Source of the DNA: CAMBDS01 sp964355675
GTDB taxonomy: Bacteria; Electryoneota; AABM5-125-24; Hatepunaeales; Hatepunaeaceae
Assembly (NCBI GenBank): GCA_964355675.1
Contig: CAYHEC010000041.1
Location: 1-24,219 of the forward strand
Length of the DNA stretch: 24,219 nucleotides
Direction of reading: 5' to 3'
Position 1 is the first letter of the stretch. Each line of letters begins with the position of its first letter. The notes under the pieces were generated by a model, which saw only the letters and a program-made list of their open reading frames with translations, was not told the DNA's origin and ran no database searches. Both the position numbers and the translations under genes were made by a program. Below, in pieces: positions 7,951 to 15,012 of this stretch.

Positions 7951-8214
7951 ATGAAAGATGAATTAGTGATAGACGAACATCGAAGGATAGAGATTCCAGA
8001 AGAGATCGATGAGGAATCAAAATTCGTTCCGGGACAAAGAGTCCGATTGAGGAGACTCCCAAACGGGGACTTGGTTTTAGGGCTGGTAAGAGATTTTCTT
8101 GATCTATATGGATGCATGAAATACGATGGACCTCCGATAAGCGATACGGAAATAAAGAAAGCTATCGAAGAGGAGGTAGTATCAGAATACTTGCGATCGA
8201 TACAAACGTCCTGA
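7951..8214 (+). CDS. AbrB/MazE-like antitoxin
   Basis: An 87-aa protein with an N-terminal SpoVT/AbrB-like pattern (IDEHRRIEIPEEI near residues 7-19, then GQRVRLRRLPNGDLVLGL). This forms a swapped-hairpin DNA-binding dimer in relatives. The acidic C-terminal half (DTEIKKAIEEEVVSEYLRS) is the usual toxin-wrapping tail. The PIN-domain gene follows with overlap, the standard order antitoxin then toxin. Such pairs usually repress their own promoter through the antitoxin. Confidence 0.82.
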   Translation: MKDELVIDEHRRIEIPEEIDEESKFVPGQRVRLRRLPNGDLVLGLVRDFLDLYGCMKYDGPPISDTEIKKAIEEEVVSEYLRSIQTS

Positions 8215-8582
8215 TCCGATTCCTGACGAGGGATGACGAGGTGAGAGCGGATAAGGTAATAACACTGTTCAAAAAGTGCCGGGATCAGGGGGACGTGATT
8301 TATATCTCGGATATCGTCCTCTGCGAAACGGCTTGGGTGTTGCGTTCAAGATACCGATTCAAGCAAGATGAAATCCTGAATCGGTTTGAGGATATTCTGT
8401 GTTCTTATCAAATTCGCTTGGCTTCTGCGAGTCGCCTCCGGCGAGCGATTTATCGAGCCAAGTCAGGTAAGGGTGACTTCGCAGACTATTTGATCAACGA
8501 GGATTCACTCGAACACGGCGCGGAAGTTTTACTGACATTTGATAAGGAACTGTTGAAAGAGTCGGGGTTCTCTGAACCATGA
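8112..8582 (+). CDS. PIN-domain ribonuclease toxin (VapC-like)
   Basis: A metal-dependent RNase toxin paired with the antitoxin before it. All four acidic active-site positions are visible: D in AIDTNVL, E in LCETAW, D in GKGDFADYL and D in TFDKEL. The only standard start is ATG at 8112, deep inside the antitoxin, which would add an unrelated-looking 23-residue leader. A strong GAGGAGG (8170-8176) lies 4 nt before ATC at 8181, and reading from there gives 133 aa beginning [M]RILAIDTNVLIRFL, the usual N-terminus and length for VapC. ATC is therefore either a rare start or a mutated ATG that has weakened the toxin. The stop overlaps the next gene (ATGA). Confidence 0.85.
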   Translation: MHEIRWTSDKRYGNKESYRRGGSIRILAIDTNVLIRFLTRDDEVRADKVITLFKKCRDQGDVIYISDIVLCETAWVLRSRYRFKQDEILNRFEDILCSYQIRLASASRLRRAIYRAKSGKGDFADYLINEDSLEHGAEVLLTFDKELLKESGFSEP

Positions 8583-9145
8583 ACCCCCAACCAATCCTAA
8601 CCACCCCCCGCCTGCTCATCCGCCCCTACCGGCTGGCAGACAAGGCTGAGCTAATCGAGCTGATCGGCGATCCGTTGGTGTCGAAACCACTGCTTGTCGT
8701 TCCTTATCCCTACACGGAGAAGGACGCCGATGTGTGGCTTTCGAGCCGCGACGCCGCGTTCGAGACAGGAGAGAGCGCTTCATTCGCTGTTACCTCTAAA
8801 TCGACGAATGAGTTGTTGGGTGGTTGCGGATTGACGTTCAGTATGAAGTTCAACCGGGCGGAACTGGGCTACTGGGTCGGGAGGAAGTTCTGGGGGCAGG
8901 GTTATACAACCGAAGCGGCGGCTGCGGTGATCGATTGGTCGTTCAGTGAAATGGGTCTTAACCGAATCTATGCCCAGCACAAATCGGAAAATACTACCTC
9001 AGGGCGAGTTATGCAGAAGCTTGGTATGCAGTTCGAAGGGATATTGAGACAGCACACCAAAAAGGATGGAATTTACAGCGATATGGTCTATTACGGTATC
9101 CTTCGCAATGAATGGCTTAACCGTCAACCAGTTAGCATAAAGTAA
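8579..9145 (+). CDS. GNAT N-acetyltransferase, RimJ/RimL type
   Basis: Transfers an acetyl group from acetyl-CoA to an amine, probably a protein N-terminus or a small molecule. The 188-aa protein opens with LTTPRLLIRPYRLADKAELI, has the acyl-CoA loop GRKFWGQGYTTEAA (about residues 100-113) and ends with NRIYAQHKSENTTSGRVMQKLGMQFEGILRQ. This is the classical RimJ/RimL layout. The ATG overlaps the PIN toxin stop by 4 nt, so the three genes from 7951 read as one transcript. Whether the acetyltransferase is functionally tied to the toxin pair is not known; the PIN plus AbrB pair is already complete without it. Confidence 0.88.
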   Translation: MNPQPILTTPRLLIRPYRLADKAELIELIGDPLVSKPLLVVPYPYTEKDADVWLSSRDAAFETGESASFAVTSKSTNELLGGCGLTFSMKFNRAELGYWVGRKFWGQGYTTEAAAAVIDWSFSEMGLNRIYAQHKSENTTSGRVMQKLGMQFEGILRQHTKKDGIYSDMVYYGILRNEWLNRQPVSIK

Positions 9146-9156
9146 GGCTTGGATCT

Positions 9157-9606
9157 ATGCCGATTAGACGAATCGGAGAAGTATTAGAGCAGGAGAATGA
9201 CACCGCCTCCAATCTGAATAAACCGCTTACCTCCGCCGAAAAGCGTCAAAAAATGGATAGGGAAGCCCGTCGTAAAAAGGCTTTGATCGAGATACTCGAC
9301 AATGTTTCCTGTGCGAGAGAGTTTGTGACGGGGATGGATTTCGTCGATTTTCTCTCAGACCGCAAGACCAAGTACGCCGTTATTATGTGTCTGACGATCA
9401 TCGGAAAGAGACTTCGGTTCATCCCCCTTGCCGAACGAAAAAAGATTGCTGATGTCCCCTGGCGTTCTATTCAAGCGACTATAAGAATTGCTTCACAACA
9501 GGAATGGGGCGTCGTTGAGCGGCTGATCTGGGAGACATTGGAAGATGATTTGCCGCTGATGAAACGGGCACTGGAGTTATTGGTCAAGGAAATGGACTAC
9601 AAGTAG
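9157..9606 (+). CDS. HepT/DUF86-like HEPN protein with lost catalytic motif
   Basis: A 149-aa all-alpha protein. Residues 44-135 follow the HepT/DUF86 pattern: ILDNVSCAREFV, TKYAVIMCLTIIGKRL, then VPWRSIQ and IWETLEDDLPLM. In active HepT toxins, the stretch between PWR and IWET carries an R-x4-H-x-Y RNase motif. Here the equivalent segment (104-122) has I109, Q114 and E116 at those positions, so RNase activity is unlikely. A charged 45-residue N-terminal extension is not typical. No MntA-type nucleotidyltransferase partner is adjacent. It starts 11 nt after the acetyltransferase stop. It could be a decayed toxin or a scaffold or immunity protein. Confidence 0.72.
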   Translation: MPIRRIGEVLEQENDTASNLNKPLTSAEKRQKMDREARRKKALIEILDNVSCAREFVTGMDFVDFLSDRKTKYAVIMCLTIIGKRLRFIPLAERKKIADVPWRSIQATIRIASQQEWGVVERLIWETLEDDLPLMKRALELLVKEMDYK

Positions 9607-9727
9607 AAGTGACGCTTCACGCTCCTATTCTGCGATATGCGAGAGAATATTGTATAAGCGATGCGTTGAAAATCTAATATATTCAATACACGAATATATA
9701 CCAATTTACTTAATAATAGGTCAAACA

Positions 9728-10084
9728 ATGGGACTTACAACAGTTAAACTTGAGATTTGTAATCCGGATAATCAAGAAGTAACCGAGTTTTGCGAGTTTC
9801 TTGTTGATTCCGGTGCAATATATTCTGTTGTTCCTTCACAAGTGTTGAATCGGCTTGGGCTTAAACCCTATTCAGAGCAGGAGTTCAGCCTTGCTGACGG
9901 GACGATTATTGTTCGCAAAAAGGGTTACGCGATGTTCAAGTACCTGGACCGAATTGGAGTTGCGGATGTGATCTTCGGGCAACGGGGTGATTCACTACTT
10001 CTTGGGGCGTTTACACTTGAAGCTCTGGGATTGGCTCTCGATCCCCTTAAGCGGCAACTGCGTCCGTTGCCAATGGTTATTTGA
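9728..10084 (+). CDS. Retropepsin-like (clan AA) aspartic protease
   Basis: A 118-aa protein with the single active-site motif FLVDSGAIYSVVP (D27-S28-G29), the flap-like ADGTIIVRKKGYAMFKY and the second hydrophobic glycine motif LLLGAFTLEALGLALDP. It would act as a dimer, as retroviral proteases do. Bacterial relatives are usually annotated only as clan AA aspartic proteases, and their substrates are unknown. The frame is open from 9650, but ATG at 9728 with TAGGT upstream begins the conserved fold (MGLTTVKLEI), so the longer AT-rich leader is excluded. No membrane segment is seen. The region just upstream (9640-9720) is AT-rich and may hold its own promoter. Confidence 0.8.
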   Translation: MGLTTVKLEICNPDNQEVTEFCEFLVDSGAIYSVVPSQVLNRLGLKPYSEQEFSLADGTIIVRKKGYAMFKYLDRIGVADVIFGQRGDSLLLGAFTLEALGLALDPLKRQLRPLPMVI

Positions 10085-10174
10085 ACTAATCAACCCCAAA
10101 AAACAATCAATGCTGAAACTCATTAGACTTCTCCTCTACACCAAATGGTATAAGTGCCAGGAGTAGCGATGGAT

Positions 10175-10209
10175 TTAAGATTTATGATTTAAGATTTAAG
10201 ATTTCAACC
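10175..10209. repeat. AT-rich short tandem repeat
   Basis: The unit gatttaaga and close variants recur about four times in a row. It is followed at about 10230-10266 by similar AT-rich sequence in the opposite sense (tctaaattccaagttctaaa). The rest of the 199-nt gap before the aminotransferase shows no supported gene. An 18-codon frame at 10110-10166 has no ribosome-binding site. Confidence 0.55.
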
Positions 10210-10283
10210 AGCCTCGCGGCGGTTAGAGCATCTTAATTCTAAATTCCAAGTTCTAAATTTTAAATTCATAAGGAACTACTCCC

Positions 10284-11603
10284 ATGGCCAAAATAGCCCC
10301 TAAGGACGTCATTTCGACGATCCGTAAACACTTGATCGGCGACGGCTTCGAGTTCGTCGTCGATATGAAGAAGTCGCAAGGATCGGTGATCGTCGATGCG
10401 ATTACCGGACGCGGTTTGCTTGACTTCTATTCCTGCTTTGCTTCCAACCCCATCGGCTTCAACCACCCGAAGATGAAGGATAAAGCCTTCCTCGACAAAC
10501 TGATGTGGTGCGCCGTTCATAATATCACCAACTCCGATCTGTTCACCGAATACAAAGCCGAATTCGTTGATTACTTCTGGAAGACGACTGCTCCCAAGCA
10601 CATGAAATATATGTTCATGGTCGCTGGTGGAGCGCTTGGTATCGAGAACGCCCTCAAAGCGGCGTTCGACTGGAAAGCCCAGCTTAACCGCAAGCGCGGC
10701 GACACACGCGGAACCGGTTCCAAAGTCATGCACCTCTCGGGCGCATTTCATGGCCGGACAGGCTACACAATGTCGCTGACCAACACCGATCCCGTCAAGA
10801 CGGAGCACTTTCCGAAATTCATCTGGCCACGCATCGATGCGCCAGCGATCCATTTCCCCGATGCGGGAGCCGCTCACGATGATTTGCTGAAGCGTGAAGC
10901 CTTCGCTCTTCATCAGGCTAAAGCCCAGATCGTCACCAATGGCCACGACATCGCGGCATTCATTATGGAACCGATTCAGGGCGAAGGCGGCGACAACCAC
11001 TTCCGACCTGAATTTATGAAAGCCATGCAAGACCTTTGCCGCGAAAACGACATCATGTTCATCGTCGATGAAGTCCAGACCGGCGTCGGGTTGACCGGCA
11101 GGATGTGGGCGTTCGAGCACTACGGCATCGAGCCTGACATGCTGGTTTTCGGCAAAAAAATGCAGGTTTGTGGGTTCCTTTGCAGTGACCGGATCGACTC
11201 AGTCGAGAAGAATGTCTTCAACAGCTCGGGGCGGATAAACTCTACCTGGGGCGGAACGCTGATCGATATGGTGCGGGCGCAACGCTATCTCGAAATCATC
11301 CATGAGGATAAACTACTTGCCAATGCTGAGACGACCGGCGCAATCCTGATGAAAGAAATTGAGAACCTCGTCAAGAGCCACAAAGACCTCCTCTCCAACC
11401 CCCGCGGTAAGGGGTTGATGTGTGCGTTCGACGTCAAGACTCAGGAACAACGCAACAAACTGCGCAACGTCTGCTACGACGAGGGGTTGTTGGTGCTGAA
11501 TTGCGGCGAGAAGAGCATTCGCTTCCGTCCGGCGCTGAACCTTACGCCGGAAGAGGCGAAGAAGGGCGTGGCGATGATCGACAAGGCGATTGGGAAGTTG
11601 TAA
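10284..11603 (+). CDS. lat: L-lysine 6-aminotransferase
   Basis: PLP-dependent class III aminotransferase that moves the epsilon-amino group of lysine to 2-oxoglutarate, giving aminoadipate 6-semialdehyde and glutamate. The 439-aa sequence has features typical of Lat: FYSCFASNPIGFNHPK, MFMVAGGALGIENALKAAFDWK, the long SGAFHGRTGYTMSLTNTDPV segment, EPIQGEGGDNHF, IVDEVQTGVGLTGRMWAFEH and the PLP-lysine region VFGKKMQVCGF (Lys291 or Lys292), then STWGGTL. ATG at 10284 has AAGGA 8-9 nt upstream. It probably works with the aldehyde dehydrogenase at 6116 in lysine breakdown to 2-aminoadipate. The two are separated by the small-gene island rather than being in one operon, so the link is inferred. 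Confidence 0.92.
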   Translation: MAKIAPKDVISTIRKHLIGDGFEFVVDMKKSQGSVIVDAITGRGLLDFYSCFASNPIGFNHPKMKDKAFLDKLMWCAVHNITNSDLFTEYKAEFVDYFWKTTAPKHMKYMFMVAGGALGIENALKAAFDWKAQLNRKRGDTRGTGSKVMHLSGAFHGRTGYTMSLTNTDPVKTEHFPKFIWPRIDAPAIHFPDAGAAHDDLLKREAFALHQAKAQIVTNGHDIAAFIMEPIQGEGGDNHFRPEFMKAMQDLCRENDIMFIVDEVQTGVGLTGRMWAFEHYGIEPDMLVFGKKMQVCGFLCSDRIDSVEKNVFNSSGRINSTWGGTLIDMVRAQRYLEIIHEDKLLANAETTGAILMKEIENLVKSHKDLLSNPRGKGLMCAFDVKTQEQRNKLRNVCYDEGLLVLNCGEKSIRFRPALNLTPEEAKKGVAMIDKAIGKL

Positions 11604-11619
11604 GTGTTGAGTTCACTGT

Positions 11620-11682
11620 GGTGTCACACGTCTCGTGTGACACCATTGTGCTTTGTAACGCGTCACACGAGACGTGTGACGC
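11620..11682. repeat. Two inverted hairpins with a paired base change
   Basis: Hairpin one has arms ggtgtcacac (11620-11629) and gtgtgacacc (11635-11644) around gtctc. Hairpin two has arms gcgtcacac (11660-11668) and gtgtgacgc (11674-11682) around gagac, the reverse complement of the first loop. So the second is an inverted copy of the first, and the T-A pair near the stem base has become C-G on both sides. It may end transcription of the lysine aminotransferase gene. Confidence 0.75.
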
Positions 11683-11688
11683 CACATA

Positions 11689-11714
11689 AACACGAAGAGA
11701 CGAAGGGACGAAGA
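11689..11714. repeat. 26-nt dispersed repeat, copy 1
   Basis: Identical over 26 nt to 14025-14050. It is built from 8-9-nt steps (aacacgaag, agacgaag, ggacgaaga). The two copies flank the beta-helix gene at 12090-14018 in the same orientation. Confidence 0.8.
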
Positions 11715-11773
11715 AAGATTTTATATCAGGTTCTCGCGTAAGTTAAGCGTCCCCGCTTGACAAGGGTCAAGTT

Positions 11774-11812
11774 AAACACAGAGAACACAGAGAGACACAG
11801 AGGGCACAGAGA
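11774..11812. repeat. Short tandem repeat based on cacagag
   Basis: About four imperfect 9-nt units (cacagagaa, cacagagag, acacagagg, gcacagag) in a row, followed by a partial inverted echo (tgtgccctttgtgc) near 11822-11837. Non-coding as far as can be seen. Confidence 0.6.
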
Positions 11813-11878
11813 AATTATGTACTGTGCCCTTTGTGCTTTTGGTAATTTGAGTAACTCGTTGTATATTGAATTGTATTG

Positions 11879-12054
11879 GGACAGGCTGAACAGACTGTCC
11901 GAGAACGCCAAGAAGCCCAAAACACTCTCATACCGGCGAAAGCCGGTATCCAATACATCCTTAAATATCTTTGAGATATGTGGATCCCGACTTTCGTCGG
12001 GATGAGAGCACTTGGATTTTATTGTATTCTCAGACAGCCTGTCAAGCCTGTCAT
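11879..12054. repeat. Long composite inverted repeat with REP-like palindromes
   Basis: Arms of about 75 nt (11879-11954 and the reverse complement of 11979-12054) align imperfectly along their whole length: gacaggct...actgtccgagaa at one end, then a looser part, then ctcat and a palindrome. The palindromes are taccggcgaaagccggta at 11931-11948 and, inverted, tcccgactttcgtcggga at 11985-12002, each ending in tcca on its own strand. This is the layout of paired REP/BIME-type elements seen in many bacteria. It covers most of the non-coding stretch before the beta-helix gene. Confidence 0.65.
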
Positions 12055-12089
12055 ACCGAAAGCGAAAGCAGAATTGAAAGGACATCACA

Positions 12090-14018
12090 ATGTGTACGGC
12101 TCCACAGGCCGGGATGATACTCGCCGCGGTCGCCAACCTCTTCATTGCCCTCGACGATGCCGAAGCGCGAATTCTCAACGTCCCGGAAGATTTTCAGACG
12201 ATAGAAGCAGCGTTTAATGTGATCCGGGAAGGAGATACAATTCTCGCTCAGCCCGGAGTCTATCAAGTCCACTTGGAGATTGAGGACCACAGCTTTACAC
12301 TTGCCAGTAATTATCTGATGGATTTAAACCCGGAATCAGTGGACTCTACTATTATTGAAAGCACAGGGAATTCAAGCGCATTACTATCTGGTTTATTTGA
12401 TCGTGGAACGCTAACGATTATTGGCTTGACTTTTCAGAATTGCGAGGGTTCAGCAGGAGGCGCCATAGATATTGACGGCGGACATCGAATAAAACTTGAA
12501 AATGTCAAATTTAAGGGTAATCACTCGAACTCCTATGGAGGTGGAATCGGAATTCAGAATTGCGACACTGTCGAAATTCGCGATGCTCAATTTCGAGGCA
12601 ATTCAAGTGGTGGTTCTGGCGGAGCGGTAACACTCAAAAATATCGAAATTGCACTGCTTGAACGTGTAGATTGCATCGATGATTCTTCCAGTTCTGCAGG
12701 CGGTGGTATCCATATTGGCAATTCGACTGTCACCATGAATGAATGTGTTGTCTCAGGAAACACAAGTAGATATGGTGGTGGTATTTTTGTTGATATTGAA
12801 TCGACAGTGGAGATAAACCACTCTAAAATTACTAATAATCGAGCGATTCGAGACGGTGGAGGGATAATGCACGATGATCGAGGCTCAATTCGCATGGATC
12901 AGGTTCTTGTTGCAAATAACTCTGCTCATGATCGGGGGGGCGGTATCATCGGTCTTGGGGCTGAGATGATCTTGACCCGTGTGACTTTAATTGGAAATAC
13001 CGCGCGAACGGCTCAATCGATGCGAATCGATCTTGGCTCGGAAATACTGCTTTCAAACAGCTTGATTCGCGACGAAGGCGAGAGCCTTCTATCTTGTGAA
13101 GAAGGAGGGATGCAAAACACCTTGCGTATTTCCTATTGCAATTTCTCTGGAGGGCGCGAAAGTATTGTTGATAATGGTAATGCAGATGTTTTTTGGCTCG
13201 ACGGCAACATCGACGCCGATCCGCTTTTCCTTGATCCCGAAAACGGCGACTACAGTTTAACCGCCGGCTCCCCCTGCATTGATGCTGGTGCCCCGGACTC
13301 GCCGCACGATCCTGATGGGACAAGGGCGGATATGGGGGCGTTTTACTTTAGGCAGAAGGATATCGAAGTCTATCCGCCTGAACTTGCCTTCGGAGCCCTG
13401 CCCTTCGGCGAGGTGGATAGCCAGCTCGTCATCGTCGCTAACACCGGCGGGACGCCGCTAACCTTCCGGATCACTGAGAGTCAGGAGGGAAGCAGTATCA
13501 CGATCCGTCAAGCTGATGGTCGTGAAATCGTCGTTGAACCTAACTCTGGCAACGCGCTTTGGGCATTTTACCGTCCGGCGGAAGGAGCCGTGCCCAATCA
13601 GACTTTCACAATCAGTAGCGACGATCCTGACGAGCCGGAAATCACCATCGAGGCGACTGAAGTTCTTGGCGTCCCTTCCGACATTCTTTACTCATCACTC
13701 TTCACTCTGCACTCTGCTTACCCCAATCCATTCAATTCAATGACGACCATACGGTATTCGGTGGGCTCGCAAGCGGCCCCTACGCGGCTGGCGGTGTATG
13801 GGCTGGATGGGAGGATGGTGGCGGATTTGTGGGCGGGGCAGAGCGCTTCCGTCAACCCCCTGCGGTTGACGGAAAGTACGAACACTGCCGACCGCAGGGG
13901 GGCGGCAGAAGAACGGGTTGTCGTCTGGAATGCTGATGGTTTACCGGGGGGAATTTACATTGTCAGGCTTGAGTCAGGATCAGAATCCCGGACGACGAAG
14001 GTTGTGTTGCTAAGATAG
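12090..14018 (+). CDS. Secreted right-handed beta-helix protein with type IX-like sorting domain
   Basis: A predicted exported surface or extracellular protein of 642 aa. A weak signal-like segment is followed by ILNVPEDFQTIEAAF and a right-handed beta-helix (about 27-385) with repeated GGGI...N.S...YGGGI turns. It ends in DADPLFLDPENGDYSLTAG and SPCIDAG. Residues about 425-530 look like an ASH/'choice-of-anchor D' sandwich (LAFGALPFGEVDSQLVIVANTG). The sorting domain begins at AYPNPFNSMTTIRY (about 543) and ends NADGLPGGIYIVRLESG...TTKVVLLR. Inside it, residues 586-607 (SVNPLRLTES, then TADRRGAAEE) come from two palindromes that seem inserted in frame. The ATG has AAAGGA 7 nt upstream. The ligand or enzymatic role is unknown; the usual polysaccharide-lyase catalytic residues cannot be assigned. 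Confidence 0.88.
   Translation: MCTAPQAGMILAAVANLFIALDDAEARILNVPEDFQTIEAAFNVIREGDTILAQPGVYQVHLEIEDHSFTLASNYLMDLNPESVDSTIIESTGNSSALLSGLFDRGTLTIIGLTFQNCEGSAGGAIDIDGGHRIKLENVKFKGNHSNSYGGGIGIQNCDTVEIRDAQFRGNSSGGSGGAVTLKNIEIALLERVDCIDDSSSSAGGGIHIGNSTVTMNECVVSGNTSRYGGGIFVDIESTVEINHSKITNNRAIRDGGGIMHDDRGSIRMDQVLVANNSAHDRGGGIIGLGAEMILTRVTLIGNTARTAQSMRIDLGSEILLSNSLIRDEGESLLSCEEGGMQNTLRISYCNFSGGRESIVDNGNADVFWLDGNIDADPLFLDPENGDYSLTAGSPCIDAGAPDSPHDPDGTRADMGAFYFRQKDIEVYPPELAFGALPFGEVDSQLVIVANTGGTPLTFRITESQEGSSITIRQADGREIVVEPNSGNALWAFYRPAEGAVPNQTFTISSDDPDEPEITIEATEVLGVPSDILYSSLFTLHSAYPNPFNSMTTIRYSVGSQAAPTRLAVYGLDGRMVADLWAGQSASVNPLRLTESTNTADRRGAAEERVVVWNADGLPGGIYIVRLESGSESRTTKVVLLR
13846..13910 (+). repeat. 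In-frame palindrome pair inside the sorting domain
   Basis: Palindrome one has arms ttccgtcaacc (13847-13857) and ggttgacggaa (13864-13874) around ccctgc. Palindrome two has ctgccg (13885-13890) and cggcag (13903-13908) around a core containing gcaggg, the reverse complement of the first loop. Together they encode about 21 residues between WAGQSA and RVVVWNADG, where sorting domains normally continue without such a segment. Related palindromes occur between genes (21808-21831) and in the last gene (from 23890). Confidence 0.75.
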
Positions 14019-14024
14019 GAGTAT

Positions 14025-14050
14025 AACACGAAGAGACGAAGGGACGAAGA
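14025..14050. repeat. 26-nt dispersed repeat, copy 2
   Basis: Exact copy of 11689-11714. Here it also forms the left arm of a terminator-like hairpin, so the repeat may have been recruited for transcription ending. Confidence 0.8.
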
Positions 14051-14080
14051 TTCTTCTTAGATTCTTCGTCCCTTCGTGTT
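14037..14080 (+). terminator. Likely terminator of the beta-helix gene
   Basis: The arms cgaagggacgaaga (14037-14050) and tcttcgtcccttcg (14063-14076) form a perfect 14-bp stem with a 12-nt loop, 19 nt after the stop codon. It is followed by tgtttaatt, a short T-rich tail. The stem is long and the tail weak, so an alternative is a simple inverted repeat. Confidence 0.5.
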
Positions 14081-14118
14081 TAATTAGAGCATCTAAATAA
14101 TCTCACCTTGGGAGTCAA

Positions 14119-15012
14119 TTGTTTCATTTTCCGATCAGCGGCGTCGAAACCTACTGGTGGTTGCCGATAGTAGTCGCCTTCTTGATCTCAACCTTTACCT
14201 CAATGGGAGGTGTATCGGGTGCGGTGCTGATACTACCTTTCCAAGTAAGCTTTCTCGGCTTCGTCAGCCCATCGGTCAGCCCCACTAATCTTATTTACAA
14301 TATCGTCGCCATACCGAGTGGTGTTTTGCGTTACCTGCGCGAAAATCGCATGGTCTGGCCGCTGGCATGGATTATCCTTGTCGGGATAATTCCTGGAATC
14401 ATAGTCGGAACTTTCGTACGGATTCGCTACCTGCCCGATCCACATAAGTTCAAGCTGTTTGCGGGGATTGTATTGGCGTATATCGGGTTCAGATTGATCG
14501 GCGATTTATTCAACAAAAGCGCTTCAAATGCACCAGTCGGAAGTCAGTTCGAGGTAAAGGATATTCGATTCAGTCCTTCGGCGCTACAGTATAGATTTAA
14601 TGATACCCAGTATGGTATAGTGGTCTGGAAGATAGTTTTGCTCAGCTTGATTGTGGGAGTCGTAAGCTCGATCTACGGAATCGGCGGTGGATCGTTCATC
14701 GCGCCGCTGTTGGTGGTGATGTTCGCCTTGCCCGTCCATAGCATTGCCGGAGTGGTGCTGTTTAGTTCGTTCGTGAGTTCCATCGCGGGGATTCTTTCCT
14801 ACGCTACGATTGCCCGTTTTGTCAATCAAGGTGGACCACCTACCTCGCCAGATTGGATGCTGGGAGTCCTATTTGGGATTGGTGGCGCGGGAGGGATGTA
14901 CGTTGGCGCTCGACTTCAACGGTTTGTACCAGCAAAGGCAATCAAAGGGATATTATCTGCAATGGTACTATTTGTAGCATTGAAATATATCGTAGATTTT
15001 TTTCGGGGTTAG
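14119..15012 (+). CDS. TauE/SafE-family membrane permease
   Basis: A polytopic inner-membrane protein of 297 aa with about eight hydrophobic helices arranged in two similar halves. These carry FTSMGGVSGAVLILPFQ (near residue 27) and VSSIYGIGGGSFIAPLLV (near 183), the twin glycine motifs of the TauE/SafE family. Members are thought to export sulfite, sulfonates or other small anions; the substrate here cannot be told. The long cytoplasmic loop between halves (about 130-170) contains charged residues. The start is TTG at 14119 with GGGAG 4 nt upstream; no ATG is available before the first helix. It stands alone, with repeat-rich gaps on both sides. Confidence 0.85.
   Translation: MFHFPISGVETYWWLPIVVAFLISTFTSMGGVSGAVLILPFQVSFLGFVSPSVSPTNLIYNIVAIPSGVLRYLRENRMVWPLAWIILVGIIPGIIVGTFVRIRYLPDPHKFKLFAGIVLAYIGFRLIGDLFNKSASNAPVGSQFEVKDIRFSPSALQYRFNDTQYGIVVWKIVLLSLIVGVVSSIYGIGGGSFIAPLLVVMFALPVHSIAGVVLFSSFVSSIAGILSYATIARFVNQGGPPTSPDWMLGVLFGIGGAGGMYVGARLQRFVPAKAIKGILSAMVLFVALKYIVDFFRG

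Noticed and set aside
10110..10166. Small frame MLKLIRLLLYTKWYKCQE
   Set aside because: Only 18 codons, no Shine-Dalgarno and no recognisable similarity.
10266..11120. Long 284-codon open frame on the minus strand
   Set aside because: It lies antisense to the lysine 6-aminotransferase, whose family match is clear, and its translation shows no recognisable domain.
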